The notes under the pieces: model-generated | Database searches by the model: none | The model's input: only the letters and a program-made list of their open reading frames with translations | Told to the model about the DNA's origin: nothing | Origin: XYD12-FULL-36-8 sp964613805 | GTDB lineage: Bacteria; Bacteroidota; Ignavibacteria; Ignavibacteriales; Ignavibacteriaceae | Assembly: GCA_964613805.1 (NCBI GenBank) | Contig: CAZTJF010000001.1 | Location: 245,527-309,526 of the forward strand | DNA length: 64,000 bases | Direction: 5' to 3' | Translations under genes and position numbers: made by a program | Part shown: positions 50,953 to 60,647 of the stretch, piece after piece | How the letters are laid out: every line of letters starts with the position of its first letter | Position numbering within the stretch: the first letter of the stretch is position 1

Positions 50953-51857
50953 ACTTTTGGTTATTAAGGTTTGTTAAACTTCTGATATCAAATTATACAA
51001 AACTTAATGCCGGAAAACTAATCGTGCCACAAAATATTGCTTACTCAATTTTCGCATTACTATTATTTGTTTTTAATAATTTTGCTCAGTCCCAAAATTT
51101 TGCGAATGCAAGGTTGATAATTGATTCTTATAAAAAAGATGAAGTCACTAAAATCAAACTAGGTCTTTTGGTTAATCTCGAACCTGGTTGGCATTTATAC
51201 TGGAGAAACTCTGGTGATACCGGTATTCCAACTACCATTGAGATATCTTTGCCCGAAGGTTATGCTGCTTCTGAAATAAAGTTTCCTGTACCCAAAGCTT
51301 TTGAATTCGATGGTCTTGTAAGCTTTGGATATGATGACCAAGTTCTATTTATAATTGAAATTAACCCTCCACCTAAAATTATATTTAATGAGCATACTTT
51401 CTCTGTTAAACTCAAGTCACTTATTTGTAAAGACGTATGCGTACCTTTTGATACTACATTATTGTTTATAATTAATTTGAAAAAAGATTATATTGCTGCG
51501 AGTGAGATTGTGAGCTTTTTCAATCAAAACGAACAACATTTACCAATTAAAGACTCAAACTTTAAAGCATCAGCTATTCTAAAAGAAGATACCATATATC
51601 TTAAGATAAACGATTTATCAAGCATAAATAGAACTGTCAAATCGGTTTATTTCTTACCTTATGAAAATGGGTATTTTCTTAACTCGATTCAGCAAAAAAT
51701 AAATTGGGCTGATGATCATTTTGAATTGATATTAGAACCAGAGTCATTCAGAACAAAAATTCCTAAAGAAGTTCATGGAATTTTGATTCATGACAATGAA
51801 GAAGAGAAAGCGGCTTATGAAATTAAAATTCCAATTGTAAGAGAAACAAATAATTAG
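50949..51857 (+). CDS. DsbD alpha-domain-like periplasmic protein
   Basis: 302 residues. A signal-type hydrophobic segment (IAYSIFALLLFVFNNFAQ) begins near residue 30. The following ~130 residues resemble the N-terminal DsbD (DsbD-alpha) domain: VNLEPGWHLYWRNSGDTGIP, FPVPKAFEFDGLVSFGYDD and SLICKDVCVPFD with the redox pair CxxxC. The DsbD membrane and thioredoxin domains are missing; the protein ends after a second beta domain. The start overlaps the xthA stop (ATGA). Probably a periplasmic thiol carrier, acting with the redoxin encoded next. Confidence 0.8.
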   Translation: MNFWLLRFVKLLISNYTKLNAGKLIVPQNIAYSIFALLLFVFNNFAQSQNFANARLIIDSYKKDEVTKIKLGLLVNLEPGWHLYWRNSGDTGIPTTIEISLPEGYAASEIKFPVPKAFEFDGLVSFGYDDQVLFIIEINPPPKIIFNEHTFSVKLKSLICKDVCVPFDTTLLFIINLKKDYIAASEIVSFFNQNEQHLPIKDSNFKASAILKEDTIYLKINDLSSINRTVKSVYFLPYENGYFLNSIQQKINWADDHFELILEPESFRTKIPKEVHGILIHDNEEEKAAYEIKIPIVRETNN

Positions 51858-51884
51858 CTGACAATAAAAATCATGGAGGATTCA

Positions 51885-52484
51885 ATGTTACGAAAAAGCG
51901 CTTTAGTGCTGTTAATTTTAACAAGCGGGCTGCTATTTGCTCAAACTGCAAAACTAAATGGGTACGCGCCCGATTTTACACTAAAAGATTCCTATGACAA
52001 GGAATATTCATTAAGTGATTTCAAAGATAAAATTGTTGTACTTGAGTGGATAAACTTTGAGTGTCCGTTTGTTAAAAAGCATTATAACTCGAACAATATG
52101 CAAATGCTTCAAGAAAAGTACACCAAGAAGGAAGTGATTTGGTTAGCAATTTGTTCTTCGGCAAAATCTAAACAAGGAAATTTTTCTAATGAGGAAATAA
52201 ATAAACGAACTGCAAAAAATAAAGCAAACTATGCCGCCTATTTAGTTGACGAAAATGGGAAGGTGGGCAAAATGTATGGAGCAAAAACTACTCCACACAT
52301 GTATATTATAAATAAGGAGGGTAAATTAGTCTATGCTGGCGCAATAGATGATAAACCTACTACTGATATTGACGACATTGAAACAGCTATGAATTATATA
52401 ACCTCAGCTTTAGATGAATTATTAGAAGGAAAAGAAGTTAGTGTCCAAAGTTCAACGCCTTATGGCTGCAGTGTAAAATACTGA
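51885..52484 (+). CDS. Exported thioredoxin-fold (AhpC/TSA-like) redoxin
   Basis: 199 residues. The ATG at 51885 has GGAGG five bases upstream; an ATG at 51873 lies before that site and is less likely. A signal peptide (LRKSALVLLILTSGLLFAQ) precedes the redoxin fold: GYAPDFTLKDSYDKEYSLSD, WINFECPFVKKHYNSNNMQM and AKTTPHMYIINKEGKLVY. The peroxidatic-type cysteine is in FECPFV; a second cysteine is in the C-terminal YGCSVKY. Likely a periplasmic peroxiredoxin-like protein. Confidence 0.88.
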   Translation: MLRKSALVLLILTSGLLFAQTAKLNGYAPDFTLKDSYDKEYSLSDFKDKIVVLEWINFECPFVKKHYNSNNMQMLQEKYTKKEVIWLAICSSAKSKQGNFSNEEINKRTAKNKANYAAYLVDENGKVGKMYGAKTTPHMYIINKEGKLVYAGAIDDKPTTDIDDIETAMNYITSALDELLEGKEVSVQSSTPYGCSVKY

Positions 52485-52544
52485 GTTATCTTCTCCTCAT
52501 TTTCGGCGATTATTCCACGCTGTAAGAAGGTATTTCATTTCTTT

Positions 52545-53888
52545 ATGGTTAATGAAAAAAGAATAAGACTACTGCAAAAAGGTGCGGAGTGTAAAGGTCC
52601 AATTATCTATTGGATGAGCCGCGACCAGCGTGTTCATGATAATTGGGCATTACTTTATGCACAGCAGCTCGCATTAGAAAAAAAATTACCATTAGCTGTT
52701 GTTTTCAACCTATTGCCCAATTTTCTAGAGGCAACTATTCGGCAGTACGGCTTCATGCTAAAGGGATTAGAAGAATTACAAGGAGAACTTTCACGTTACA
52801 ATATTCCATTCTTCTTGTTAAACGGAAAACCAGAAGAAGAAATCCCAAAGTTCATTAAAAAGACCAATGCTTCAGTGCTTGTTTCTGATTTTGACCCATT
52901 GAGAATAAAAAGAATTTGGAGGCGAGATGTGGCAAAGAAAATTCAAATTCCATTTTATGAAGTTGATGCACACAACATCGTTCCGTGTCTTAGTGTTTCG
53001 GATAAGCTGGAGTTTGCTGCGTTTACAATTCGCCCGAAGATCAACAAATCTTTGATTGAATTTATGGATGAATTTCCTCCTCTTACAAAATTGAAGAAAA
53101 GCGAACTGTCTTCCGATAAAATAGATTGGGAGAAAATTAATAAATCACTAAAAATTGATTTTTCGGTTAATGAAGTTGACTGGATAAAACCTGGTGAAAC
53201 CGCTGCTCATGAATGCTTAAATAATTTTTTGAAGGACAAATTTAAAAATTATCATCAATTAAGAAATGACCCGACAAAAGATGGCCAATCAAACCTTTCC
53301 CCTTATTTGCATTTTGGACAAATTTCTGCACAGCGAGTTGCCTTAGAGACTCAAAGATTCAATGGTAGCAAAGAATCAGAAAAATCTTTTCTTGAAGAAT
53401 TAATTATTCGCCGTGAGCTATCTGACAACTTTTGTTACTTCAATCCCAAATATGATTCCTTTGAAGGTTTTCCTGAATGGGCAAAAACATCTTTGAATGA
53501 ACATCGTAAAGACGAAAGAGAATTTGTTTACTCACATGAAGAATTTGAGCAAGCTAAAACTCATGAAGATTTGTGGAATGCTGCTCAGAGAGAATTACTT
53601 TCAACAGGAAAGCTTCACGGTTACATGAGAATGTATTGGGCAAAGAAGATTCTTGAATGGTCAAGTTCACCTGAAGAAGCATTAAAAATTGCAATTTATT
53701 TGAATGACAAATATGAATTAGATGGACGAGATCCTAACGGTTATGCTGGGTGCGCATGGTCAGTTGGCGGTGTGCATGACCGTCCATGGTTTGAAAGACC
53801 TGTTTATGGAAAGATTAGATATATGAATCGCAATGGTGCTAAAAATAAATTTGATATAGATACTTACATCAGAAAATATTCCGAATAA
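52545..53888 (+). CDS. phr: Class II CPD photolyase
   Basis: 447 residues. YWMSRDQRVHDNWALLYAQQ is the class II N-terminal signature. The C-terminal FAD region includes SNLSPYLHFGQIS, ELIIRRELSDNFCYFNP, GYMRMYWAKKILEWS, and PNGYAGCAWSVGGVHDRPW. It repairs cyclobutane pyrimidine dimers with blue light. Full length. The organism is therefore exposed to light, at least occasionally. Confidence 0.96.
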   Translation: MVNEKRIRLLQKGAECKGPIIYWMSRDQRVHDNWALLYAQQLALEKKLPLAVVFNLLPNFLEATIRQYGFMLKGLEELQGELSRYNIPFFLLNGKPEEEIPKFIKKTNASVLVSDFDPLRIKRIWRRDVAKKIQIPFYEVDAHNIVPCLSVSDKLEFAAFTIRPKINKSLIEFMDEFPPLTKLKKSELSSDKIDWEKINKSLKIDFSVNEVDWIKPGETAAHECLNNFLKDKFKNYHQLRNDPTKDGQSNLSPYLHFGQISAQRVALETQRFNGSKESEKSFLEELIIRRELSDNFCYFNPKYDSFEGFPEWAKTSLNEHRKDEREFVYSHEEFEQAKTHEDLWNAAQRELLSTGKLHGYMRMYWAKKILEWSSSPEEALKIAIYLNDKYELDGRDPNGYAGCAWSVGGVHDRPWFERPVYGKIRYMNRNGAKNKFDIDTYIRKYSE

Positions 53889-54329
53889 ATCTTACAAATA
53901 AACTTGCATTTTTAGCTTGGCTTTCCTTTGAACAATGGCGGTTATCATAGCAAAATTCCTCGTTTCAAGATAATTTTTCCACTCAAATCATCATTACCAT
54001 TGTTAAAAACTCTAAAAAACAGCTTTTTCATGCTATCCAAGTCGCCTTTAACGGCATATAATTTGATTTTTCATCTTGGGAACGCGAACAATAACTTGGC
54101 GTTATCAAGATAGTTATTCTAATAATGAGTATTAGATACCTCTGAAAAATTATGAAAAAGGAGCAAAGCCGCCGAGAAATCTGTTCTTAATTCAAGATTT
54201 CTCTCCCGATCGAACCCTCACAGTTTTCTACGGAGTCGGGATCGAAATGGCAGCTGATTTTTTTCAGATTTGTCTATTAATCATTAGGTTCATGATAACG
54301 GTAGAAATAATCAATCAGATAAATTCATA
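53889..54329. other. Long intergenic region with decayed repeat sequence
   Basis: 441 bp with no gene. GTTATCAT (53941-53948) and ATGATAAC (54292-54299) form an 8-bp inverted repeat bounding most of it. GAACAATGGCGGTTATCA (near 53930) recurs imperfectly near 54086. A GC-richer block (54165-54255) containing TCTCCCGATCG and GTCGGGATCGAAATGGCAGC resembles a dispersed intergenic repeat. This looks like a non-coding mobile-repeat remnant. The promoter of the downstream kinase gene is probably near its right end. Confidence 0.45.
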
Positions 54330-56312
54330 ATGGTTGCTAAAAAAATAATATCACAAAAGAAAAACAACATACTCCATATAAAATTTTTGTTAGTTTCAAC
54401 AATTTTATTAGCAGTACTCTCTTTTGAAATATATGATTATTTCTCTACTAGATATGAAACTGAATTGACAAATGTTCAAGAGAACAAAGAGCATTTTATC
54501 ATGGATCAGATCATTCACTTGACTGAAAACAATATAATAAAAGAAAGTGATGAGAGCTTCAAATCAAGTATTGAAAGCATCATTCATGCGGCAGATATTA
54601 ATTATTTGGCAATTGCTAATGCTAAAGATTCGATAATAATAGAATTTGATCCTTCTAATTCAATTAATAGAAATTCTGATGAATTAATTGATCATGGTAA
54701 AAGCAATACCATGGACGATATTCACCAAACACGAAAAACTTTTAATGGGACTAATTCCCAAACACTCAGTTTATTCTGTGAATTCTATAGAGGCGATTTG
54801 AATTTAAGAATTCAAAAAGCTGAAAATCACATTGGATTCATAAGTCTCTTAATTTTCATTATTAGTTTTTTAGTTCTTTACGGAGGAAGCTTCATTATCA
54901 TGCTTCCACTTCGGAAATTGGCAGACTCTGCACTCGAAATATCCTCCGGTGACTTGAATAAACGAATTCCAAACAAGAGCAAAAATGAGTTTAGTAACAT
55001 TGCTTTATCAATAAATTCATTATCTGAGGATTTACTTAGAGCAAATACACAAATAGAAAAATTAAATAAAGAATTAAAATTTCATTTTCGTGATAAGATA
55101 GGTGAGTTAAACTATGAAATTAATCAGAGAAGACAAGCTGAACATTCACTAAAGCAAAGTGAGGAACAATTTAGACTTCTATTTGAGTTAGCTCCTATCG
55201 GTATGGTTATTAGTGCAATCTTCGGGAAAATTTTGAAGGTGAACACTGCTTTTCATACTGCTCTTGGCTATGATGAAAATGAAATTATTGGAATGCAGAT
55301 TAAAGATTTAACACATCCGGAAGATGTTGTGATTGATGTTCAGCTTCATGATAAATTGATTGAGGGTATTGAACAGAATGTTTATTATGAAAAGAGATTA
55401 GTTAGAAAAGACGGCGAAATAATATATGTGATTGTTGAAGCTGTGGTTGTAAAAGATAAATTAGGGAAACCTTCGCACATCATCGAGCAGGTTATTGATA
55501 TTACGGAACGAAAGCGTGTTGAAAAAGAATTAATCTTTGCTAAAGAAAAAGCAGAAGAATCTGATCGCTTAAAAAGTGCGTTCTTAGCCCAAATGTCTCA
55601 TGAAATAAGAACACCATTAAATGTAATCTTAACTGCAATGAGTATAATTCAAGATGAATTGGATGATACAGATGAGGAAACAAAATCTATTTTAGATTCT
55701 GTTTCGAGCGCTGGGAAGAGACTTCAGAGAACTATAGACTTAATCCTAAATATTTCGGCAGTTCAAACTGGGAGCTATAAGCCTGATAATATTGATCTCG
55801 ATTTAGAGAGGGAACTGAAAACTTTAGTAGAAGAATTAAAAACCTTGGAAAATGACAAAGATTTAAAAATTTCATTTCACAATAAAGCAAAGCGAGGCAT
55901 TATTGTTGCGGATCATTATTCAGTAATGCAAATTTTTCAGAACTTAGTTGGTAATGCCATTAAATATACTCTTAAAGGCAGTGTTGAAGTTATATTGGAA
56001 GATTGGGGAGAAGATAAGCTTCAGGTTATCATAAAGGATACAGGGATTGGAATATCAAAAGAATATATTGCAAATTTATTCTCTCCATTCTCACAAGAAG
56101 ATGTTGGTTATAAGAGAGAGTTTGAGGGTAATGGGTTGGGTTTAGCATTAGTTAAAAAATATTGTGAGATTAATAATGCTGATATATTGGTTGAAAGCGA
56201 GAAAAATCAGGGTTCAACTTTTTCAGTAATCTTTAATAAAAAACCAACCCGCCTGAATGGAATCAAAGAAAAAGTAGCTTTAGAATCAAATGATATTATA
56301 GAACTCGTCTAA
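54330..56312 (+). CDS. Membrane PAS sensor histidine kinase
   Basis: 660 residues. TM1 (about 19-38), an extracytoplasmic sensor of ~130 residues, TM2 (about 168-190, LLIFIISFLVLYGGSFIIML), a HAMP domain (LRKLADSALEISSGDLNKRI), a coiled coil, a PAS/PAC domain (EEQFRLLFELAPIGMVIS to IIEQVIDITERK), HisKA (FLAQMSHEIRTPLNVILTAM) and HATPase (NLVGNAIKYTLKG, DTGIGIS, GNGLGLALVKKY). All catalytic motifs are intact. No receiver domain, and no cognate regulator is adjacent. Signal unknown. Confidence 0.93.
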   Translation: MVAKKIISQKKNNILHIKFLLVSTILLAVLSFEIYDYFSTRYETELTNVQENKEHFIMDQIIHLTENNIIKESDESFKSSIESIIHAADINYLAIANAKDSIIIEFDPSNSINRNSDELIDHGKSNTMDDIHQTRKTFNGTNSQTLSLFCEFYRGDLNLRIQKAENHIGFISLLIFIISFLVLYGGSFIIMLPLRKLADSALEISSGDLNKRIPNKSKNEFSNIALSINSLSEDLLRANTQIEKLNKELKFHFRDKIGELNYEINQRRQAEHSLKQSEEQFRLLFELAPIGMVISAIFGKILKVNTAFHTALGYDENEIIGMQIKDLTHPEDVVIDVQLHDKLIEGIEQNVYYEKRLVRKDGEIIYVIVEAVVVKDKLGKPSHIIEQVIDITERKRVEKELIFAKEKAEESDRLKSAFLAQMSHEIRTPLNVILTAMSIIQDELDDTDEETKSILDSVSSAGKRLQRTIDLILNISAVQTGSYKPDNIDLDLERELKTLVEELKTLENDKDLKISFHNKAKRGIIVADHYSVMQIFQNLVGNAIKYTLKGSVEVILEDWGEDKLQVIIKDTGIGISKEYIANLFSPFSQEDVGYKREFEGNGLGLALVKKYCEINNADILVESEKNQGSTFSVIFNKKPTRLNGIKEKVALESNDIIELV

Positions 56313-56361
56313 TTTTTTTCATATAAATTACCTGTCTTTTTAACTTAACAACATAACCAAT

Positions 56362-56389
56362 AAAAAAATGGCCGGAATTTATCCAGCCA
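56362..56389 (-). terminator. Rho-independent terminator for the DUF2911 gene
   Basis: Stem TGGCCGGA/TCCAGCCA (56369-56376, 56382-56389), eight pairs with one G-U, loop ATTTA. On the minus strand it is followed by seven T. It sits 30 bp past the gene end. Confidence 0.8.
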
Positions 56390-56418
56390 AATTCGATACG
56401 TTTAATTAAATGGGGAAA

Positions 56419-57270
56419 TCACTTCTTCCAGTCAGATAACATTTTTTGCATCTGGTCAAAATCAAATGGTTTATCCTTCATTTTATTTCCTAATCCAATT
56501 GCTTGTTCCATTATGGATATTGCTTCTTTATTTCTCCCGACTTTTTCGAACAAGCGAGCTTTGATTCTCAAATTCCAATAATTTTCATTTAACAGAGTTG
56601 ATGCTTCTATCCAATTAAGTGCCTCATCAAGATTGATATTGTTATTCAAACAATACTGTGCCGCCTGAAATGGAGTGCTCCAATCAATCATCTTTCTTGC
56701 TTTTTCAAGAGTCAAGTCTTGGGTTTCTACTTCAACCTTAAAAGATATTTTAATTTTTTCCCAGATTAGATTTACAGTTGTCGAATTGTCAGCAATGTCT
56801 GAGAATGTAAATGTCATTCTTTCTGTAAATGGATTTTCAATCGGTTTTACTTTTATTCTCAGCACTTCCTTTTTCTCATCAAAGTTTGATGGGTCATTCA
56901 CTTTTGTATCACCGCTGAAAATTATATCCCATTCTTTTTCTCGTGGAATAGTATGGATTCCGTATGTTCCGGCAGCTAAAATATTTCCATTTATTTTTAC
57001 TGCATCTGAGAAAGTTATTGAAGTAACTTCATTAGCACCGGTTCTCCAAACTTTATCGTAAGGCACCAATTCTCCCCAAATCTTTCTTTCCTTTACTGCT
57101 GGACTGCTGTAGTCAATTGTTACATCTGTGACTCCTACTGTTTGAGTTATAGTTGCATTTGGGCTTGGACGCGGTGTTCGGAGCTGCTGTGCAAATACCT
57201 GCGATGTAATTAATGTCGAAAGCAAGAGCACAGAAAAAAATACTGAGAGCAATTGCGGAATTTTGATCAT
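56419..57270 (-). CDS. Secreted DUF2911 protein with C-terminal TPR-like helices
   Basis: 283 residues. A signal peptide (SVFFSVLLLSTLITSQVFAQ) is followed by the DUF2911 domain: RTPRPSPNATITQTVGVTDV, ERKIWGELVPYDKVWRTGAN, GTYGIHTIPREKEWDIIFSG. Residues 205-283 form helical repeats (NRNIDLDEALNW-like, RNKEAISIMEQAI). DUF2911 is frequent in Bacteroidota, exported, and of unknown function. Its own terminator follows. Confidence 0.9.
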   Translation of the reverse strand: MIKIPQLLSVFFSVLLLSTLITSQVFAQQLRTPRPSPNATITQTVGVTDVTIDYSSPAVKERKIWGELVPYDKVWRTGANEVTSITFSDAVKINGNILAAGTYGIHTIPREKEWDIIFSGDTKVNDPSNFDEKKEVLRIKVKPIENPFTERMTFTFSDIADNSTTVNLIWEKIKISFKVEVETQDLTLEKARKMIDWSTPFQAAQYCLNNNINLDEALNWIEASTLLNENYWNLRIKARLFEKVGRNKEAISIMEQAIGLGNKMKDKPFDFDQMQKMLSDWKK

Positions 57271-57406
57271 AACATAGCACTCCTTTAATTAATGGTGGTT
57301 TGTGAATTATATTATAAAAATTAAGTACAGAGTTTGAAGAAGACGTCCTTAATCTTAAATTTACTATTGAAAATATGAATCAAGTTTCTTAAAAGCAATA
57401 TTTTTG

Positions 57407-57925
57407 ATGAACGAATTTAAATCTGATGCTAAAAATCTGGGCTGGGCTTATCATACAAAACGCTGGATTCCTACCGCAGTTATGCTTCCAATTATGATTT
57501 GGCTGATAATAAACCGTGGCACATATACATGGATTGATAACGCTGATCTTGTTATTCATGAAGCAGGGCATTTCTTCTTTATGATTTTCGGAAAATTTAT
57601 TTATACTCTGGGTGGAACATTGATGCAAATCATTTTACCCTCACTAATCACTTGGTATTTTTGGCGAAGCAGTTATCGAACCGGGACTCAAGTGGGATTA
57701 CTTTGGCTGGGACAAAACATTATTAACATAAGTGTCTACGCTGCTGATGCAAGAGCACAAGCATTGCCACTGCTTGGAGGTAATAAAGTCTATCATGATT
57801 GGACTTACATTCTCGGAGCAACTAATCTTCTTCAATATGATACAGAAGTCGGATATATGTTCTTTGGAACAGCAATAATTATTTTTCTAATTGCTTTGTT
57901 ATTACCCCTAATCTTTCAAGAATAA
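57407..57925 (+). CDS. Membrane protein with HEAGH motif (putative membrane metallopeptidase)
   Basis: 172 residues from ATG 57407. Several TM helices. LVIHEAGHFFFMIFGKFIYT contains HExxH at the membrane interface, as in site-2-type (M50) proteases and relatives, and GGTLMQIILPSLITWYFW follows. A typical second-ligand NxxPxxxLDG motif is not visible, so protease activity is uncertain. Divergent from the DUF2911 gene. Confidence 0.65.
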   Translation: MNEFKSDAKNLGWAYHTKRWIPTAVMLPIMIWLIINRGTYTWIDNADLVIHEAGHFFFMIFGKFIYTLGGTLMQIILPSLITWYFWRSSYRTGTQVGLLWLGQNIINISVYAADARAQALPLLGGNKVYHDWTYILGATNLLQYDTEVGYMFFGTAIIIFLIALLLPLIFQE

Positions 57926-57963
57926 ATTTTATTTTGCTCATCAATTTTACTAATATCTTCAGA

Positions 57964-58794
57964 ATGCGTGTAATATTTTTTGTTTTGATTTTTTACATAA
58001 TTGTTTTACCACAAGATGGTGTTATTAAATCGTTCTATCCAAATGGTAATGTCGAATCTGAAATTAATTTTAAGGATAGTATTAGAGAAGGTGAAGCAAA
58101 ATTCTATTCCGAGAATGGCAATATTAAGGAAGAAAGAAACTATGTAAATGGAAGAGTGGAAGGACTTGTTAAACTATATTCAGAAGCTGGAAAACTCAAA
58201 GAAGTTTATGTAATTGAGGATGGAAGGAGAGATGGACCAACCAGTTTATTTGATGAGAACGGGAATTATCTAACGGATATTTACTTTGAATCCGGCAAAC
58301 TTGTTGTTCAGCCAATTGTTGAGGAATCCATTGTAAGTCCGAGTACTCAGATAGAGAATAACGCAGTAGATGAAAAAACTGAGAATGCTGTAATTAAACC
58401 CAAAGTCGTCAAACCCAAAAAAGTTTCGAATGAATTACTTTTGCCGCCGGAAATTGAAGACGAAAAATTAGAAAATGATCCCGCTTTTTTTTCAACGGCA
58501 GAAGTGATGCCTGAACCCGTAGGAGGAATGGAGGCAATTTATAAAAAATTAATTTATCCCTCAGAGGCAAAGAATAATGAAGTTGTAGGAACTGTTAAGA
58601 TTAAAGCATTCATTGATGAATACGGCGAAGTAACTGATGCACAAATTATTCAAGGGATTGGTTTTGGATGTGATGATATTGCAAAAAATGCCGTTTACTT
58701 TGCTAAGTTTAAACCCGGGTTGCAGAAGGGAAAACCAGTAAGAGTAATGCTTACTATTCCTATAAAATTTAATCCGGAGATGAATCAGAAATAA
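57964..58794 (+). CDS. Periplasmic MORN-repeat / TonB C-terminal-domain protein
   Basis: 276 residues from ATG 57964 (a TTG at 57934 would add ten). A signal sequence (VIFFVLIFYIIVLP) precedes MORN_2/YwqK-type repeats: SFYPNGNVESEINFKDSIRE, KFYSENGNIKEERNYVNGRV, KLYSEAGKLKEVY. After a proline/lysine linker comes a TonB C-terminal domain (GGMEAIYKKLIYPSEAKNNE, VVGTVKIKAFIDEYGEVTDA, KPGLQKGKPVRVMLTIPIKF). The hydrophobic N-terminal segment may act as a TonB-like anchor. Could energise receptors such as the one at 20062, but no exbBD genes are nearby. Confidence 0.82.
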   Translation: MRVIFFVLIFYIIVLPQDGVIKSFYPNGNVESEINFKDSIREGEAKFYSENGNIKEERNYVNGRVEGLVKLYSEAGKLKEVYVIEDGRRDGPTSLFDENGNYLTDIYFESGKLVVQPIVEESIVSPSTQIENNAVDEKTENAVIKPKVVKPKKVSNELLLPPEIEDEKLENDPAFFSTAEVMPEPVGGMEAIYKKLIYPSEAKNNEVVGTVKIKAFIDEYGEVTDAQIIQGIGFGCDDIAKNAVYFAKFKPGLQKGKPVRVMLTIPIKFNPEMNQK

Positions 58795-58930
58795 AATATT
58801 TTGTCCGTTCAGATTCTTGTGATTAGATGTATGGAGTCAAAATTTGTTTTTGCACGCAAAATTACCCTCACTTGTTAATTCAATGAAATCGGTTTTACTT
58901 TAATTTGTAAGTTAAATAGAGGAGTCTCAA

Positions 58931-60313
58931 ATGCTAAGTCAATTGCTTCAGCCGGAAATTAGGGCTTTGATAGATGAGAGAAATCTTAGCACTTTGAAAG
59001 AAATATTAAACGATTGGACCCCAGCAGATATTGCAGATCTTATCACTAACCTTCCTGCCGAAAATGAACAGGTAATTATTTTTCGTTTACTCCCCCGCGA
59101 ATTAGCAGCAGATACATTTGAGTATCTAGAGTTTGATATGCAGATGAATCTAATTAAAGCTATGGGAAAAGAAGAGGTTGCATCAATCCTTAATGAAATG
59201 TCTGCAGATGACAGAACAGCATTGCTTGAAGAACTGCCGAGCACAGCAGCAAAACAGATGATAATGATGCTCTCGCCTGAAGAAAGAAAAATTGCAATTT
59301 CCCTTCTTGGTTATCCAGAAAACAGCGTTGGAAGGTTGATGACTCCTGATTACATCGCTGTCAAACCTGATTGGGACATTCAACAAACACTTGAGCATAT
59401 ACGAAAACATGGTAAAGACAGCGAAACACTAAATATTATCTATGTGATAGATGATAAAGGAAAGCTGATAGATGATGTAAAAATTCGTGAAGTACTTTTG
59501 GCACCGCTTGAAAACAAAGTTCAAGATCTTATGGATGAAAATTTTGTAGAGCTTAATGTTCACGATGATCAGGAAAAAGCGGTTGAGATATTTAAGAAAT
59601 ATGATCGGGTTGCTCTTCCTGTTGTTGACGCTCAGGGTTTTCTCATCGGTATCGTAACGATTGATGATGTTTTAGATGTTGCTGAAGAAGAAGCTACCGA
59701 GGATATTCAAAAACTTGGTGGTACTGAAGCACTTGAGAACCCTTACATTGATACAACAGTTTTCGAAATGGTAAAGAAAAGAGGGAAATGGTTAGTATTT
59801 TTATTTATCGGGGAGATGTTGACTGCTTCAGCTATGGGATTTTTTGAGGATGAAATAAGTAAAGCAGTGGTTCTTGCATTGTTCGTGCCGTTAATTATTT
59901 CAAGCGGTGGAAATTCTGGTTCTCAAGCGGCAACTCTGGTAATTCGTGCAATGTCTCTTGGTGAAATAACCCTGAAAGATTGGTGGAGGGTACTGAAACG
60001 GGAAATCATTTCCGGATTTTTACTTGGTTGTATTTTGGGTAGTGTTGGGTTTCTTAGAATTGTTCTTTGGAGCACTTTTTCTGACATCTATGGTTCACAC
60101 TGGTTTTTAATTGGTTTAACAGTTTTAGGTTCATTAGTCGGCGTTGTCATGTGGGGAACGTTGTCCGGTTCTATGCTCCCTTTCATTATTAGAAAATTCG
60201 GTGGTGACCCCGCAACTTCCTCTGCTCCCTTCGTTGCAACTTTAGTAGATGTGGTAGGTATAATAATTTATTTTGGCTTCGCTATTGTAATTCTTACAGG
60301 AAGTTTATTGTAA
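58931..60313 (+). CDS. mgtE: Magnesium transporter MgtE
   Basis: 460 residues. An N-terminal superhelical domain (LNDWTPADIADLITNLPAEN), two CBS domains (SVGRLMTPDYIAVKPDWDIQ, VQDLMDENFVELNVHDDQEK), and five TM helices with PLIISSGGNSGSQAATLVIR and FGGDPATSSAPFVATLVDVV. The last motif includes the Mg-binding pore Asp. Mg-gated channel in the inner membrane. GAGGAGTC precedes the start. No M-box riboswitch is visible upstream. Confidence 0.95.
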   Translation: MLSQLLQPEIRALIDERNLSTLKEILNDWTPADIADLITNLPAENEQVIIFRLLPRELAADTFEYLEFDMQMNLIKAMGKEEVASILNEMSADDRTALLEELPSTAAKQMIMMLSPEERKIAISLLGYPENSVGRLMTPDYIAVKPDWDIQQTLEHIRKHGKDSETLNIIYVIDDKGKLIDDVKIREVLLAPLENKVQDLMDENFVELNVHDDQEKAVEIFKKYDRVALPVVDAQGFLIGIVTIDDVLDVAEEEATEDIQKLGGTEALENPYIDTTVFEMVKKRGKWLVFLFIGEMLTASAMGFFEDEISKAVVLALFVPLIISSGGNSGSQAATLVIRAMSLGEITLKDWWRVLKREIISGFLLGCILGSVGFLRIVLWSTFSDIYGSHWFLIGLTVLGSLVGVVMWGTLSGSMLPFIIRKFGGDPATSSAPFVATLVDVVGIIIYFGFAIVILTGSLL

Positions 60314-60647
60314 ATTTCAAAAAATAATCTTGGGAAAAATATTTAATGTTCTTGCAATCCAATAAAAAAAGGCAATGTTTTTAATTAAATCTGTATTCGA
60401 TGCTGTATTTTGCTTTGGATTGGGTAGGTGAACAAGGTACGCCATTTGCTAATCCGATCAACTGAAAAGCAAGTAAGTTTATATTCTTTTTCTTAATTTT
60501 CATTAAGATTTTTTATATCAAATGTCATTTGTTCTAAAAATATGTGACCAACATGGCGAAGCTGTGTTTATTTTGATTTTTAACCACAGGACAAATAATT
60601 CTAAGTAGTTTTTATTTGAAATTATCTGGGAATGCGAAGGTTAATTT
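60314..60647. other. Intergenic region before the polysaccharide locus
   Basis: 334 bp, AT-rich. It presumably carries the promoter of the polysaccharide operon. A 21-codon frame (60400-60465) has no ribosome binding site. I found neither a convincing JUMPstart/ops element nor a strong hairpin. Confidence 0.4.

Noticed and set aside
58795..58930. Possible Mg-sensing M-box riboswitch before mgtE
   Set aside because: The spacer is only 136 bp and I see neither the conserved core nor a terminator/antiterminator pair.
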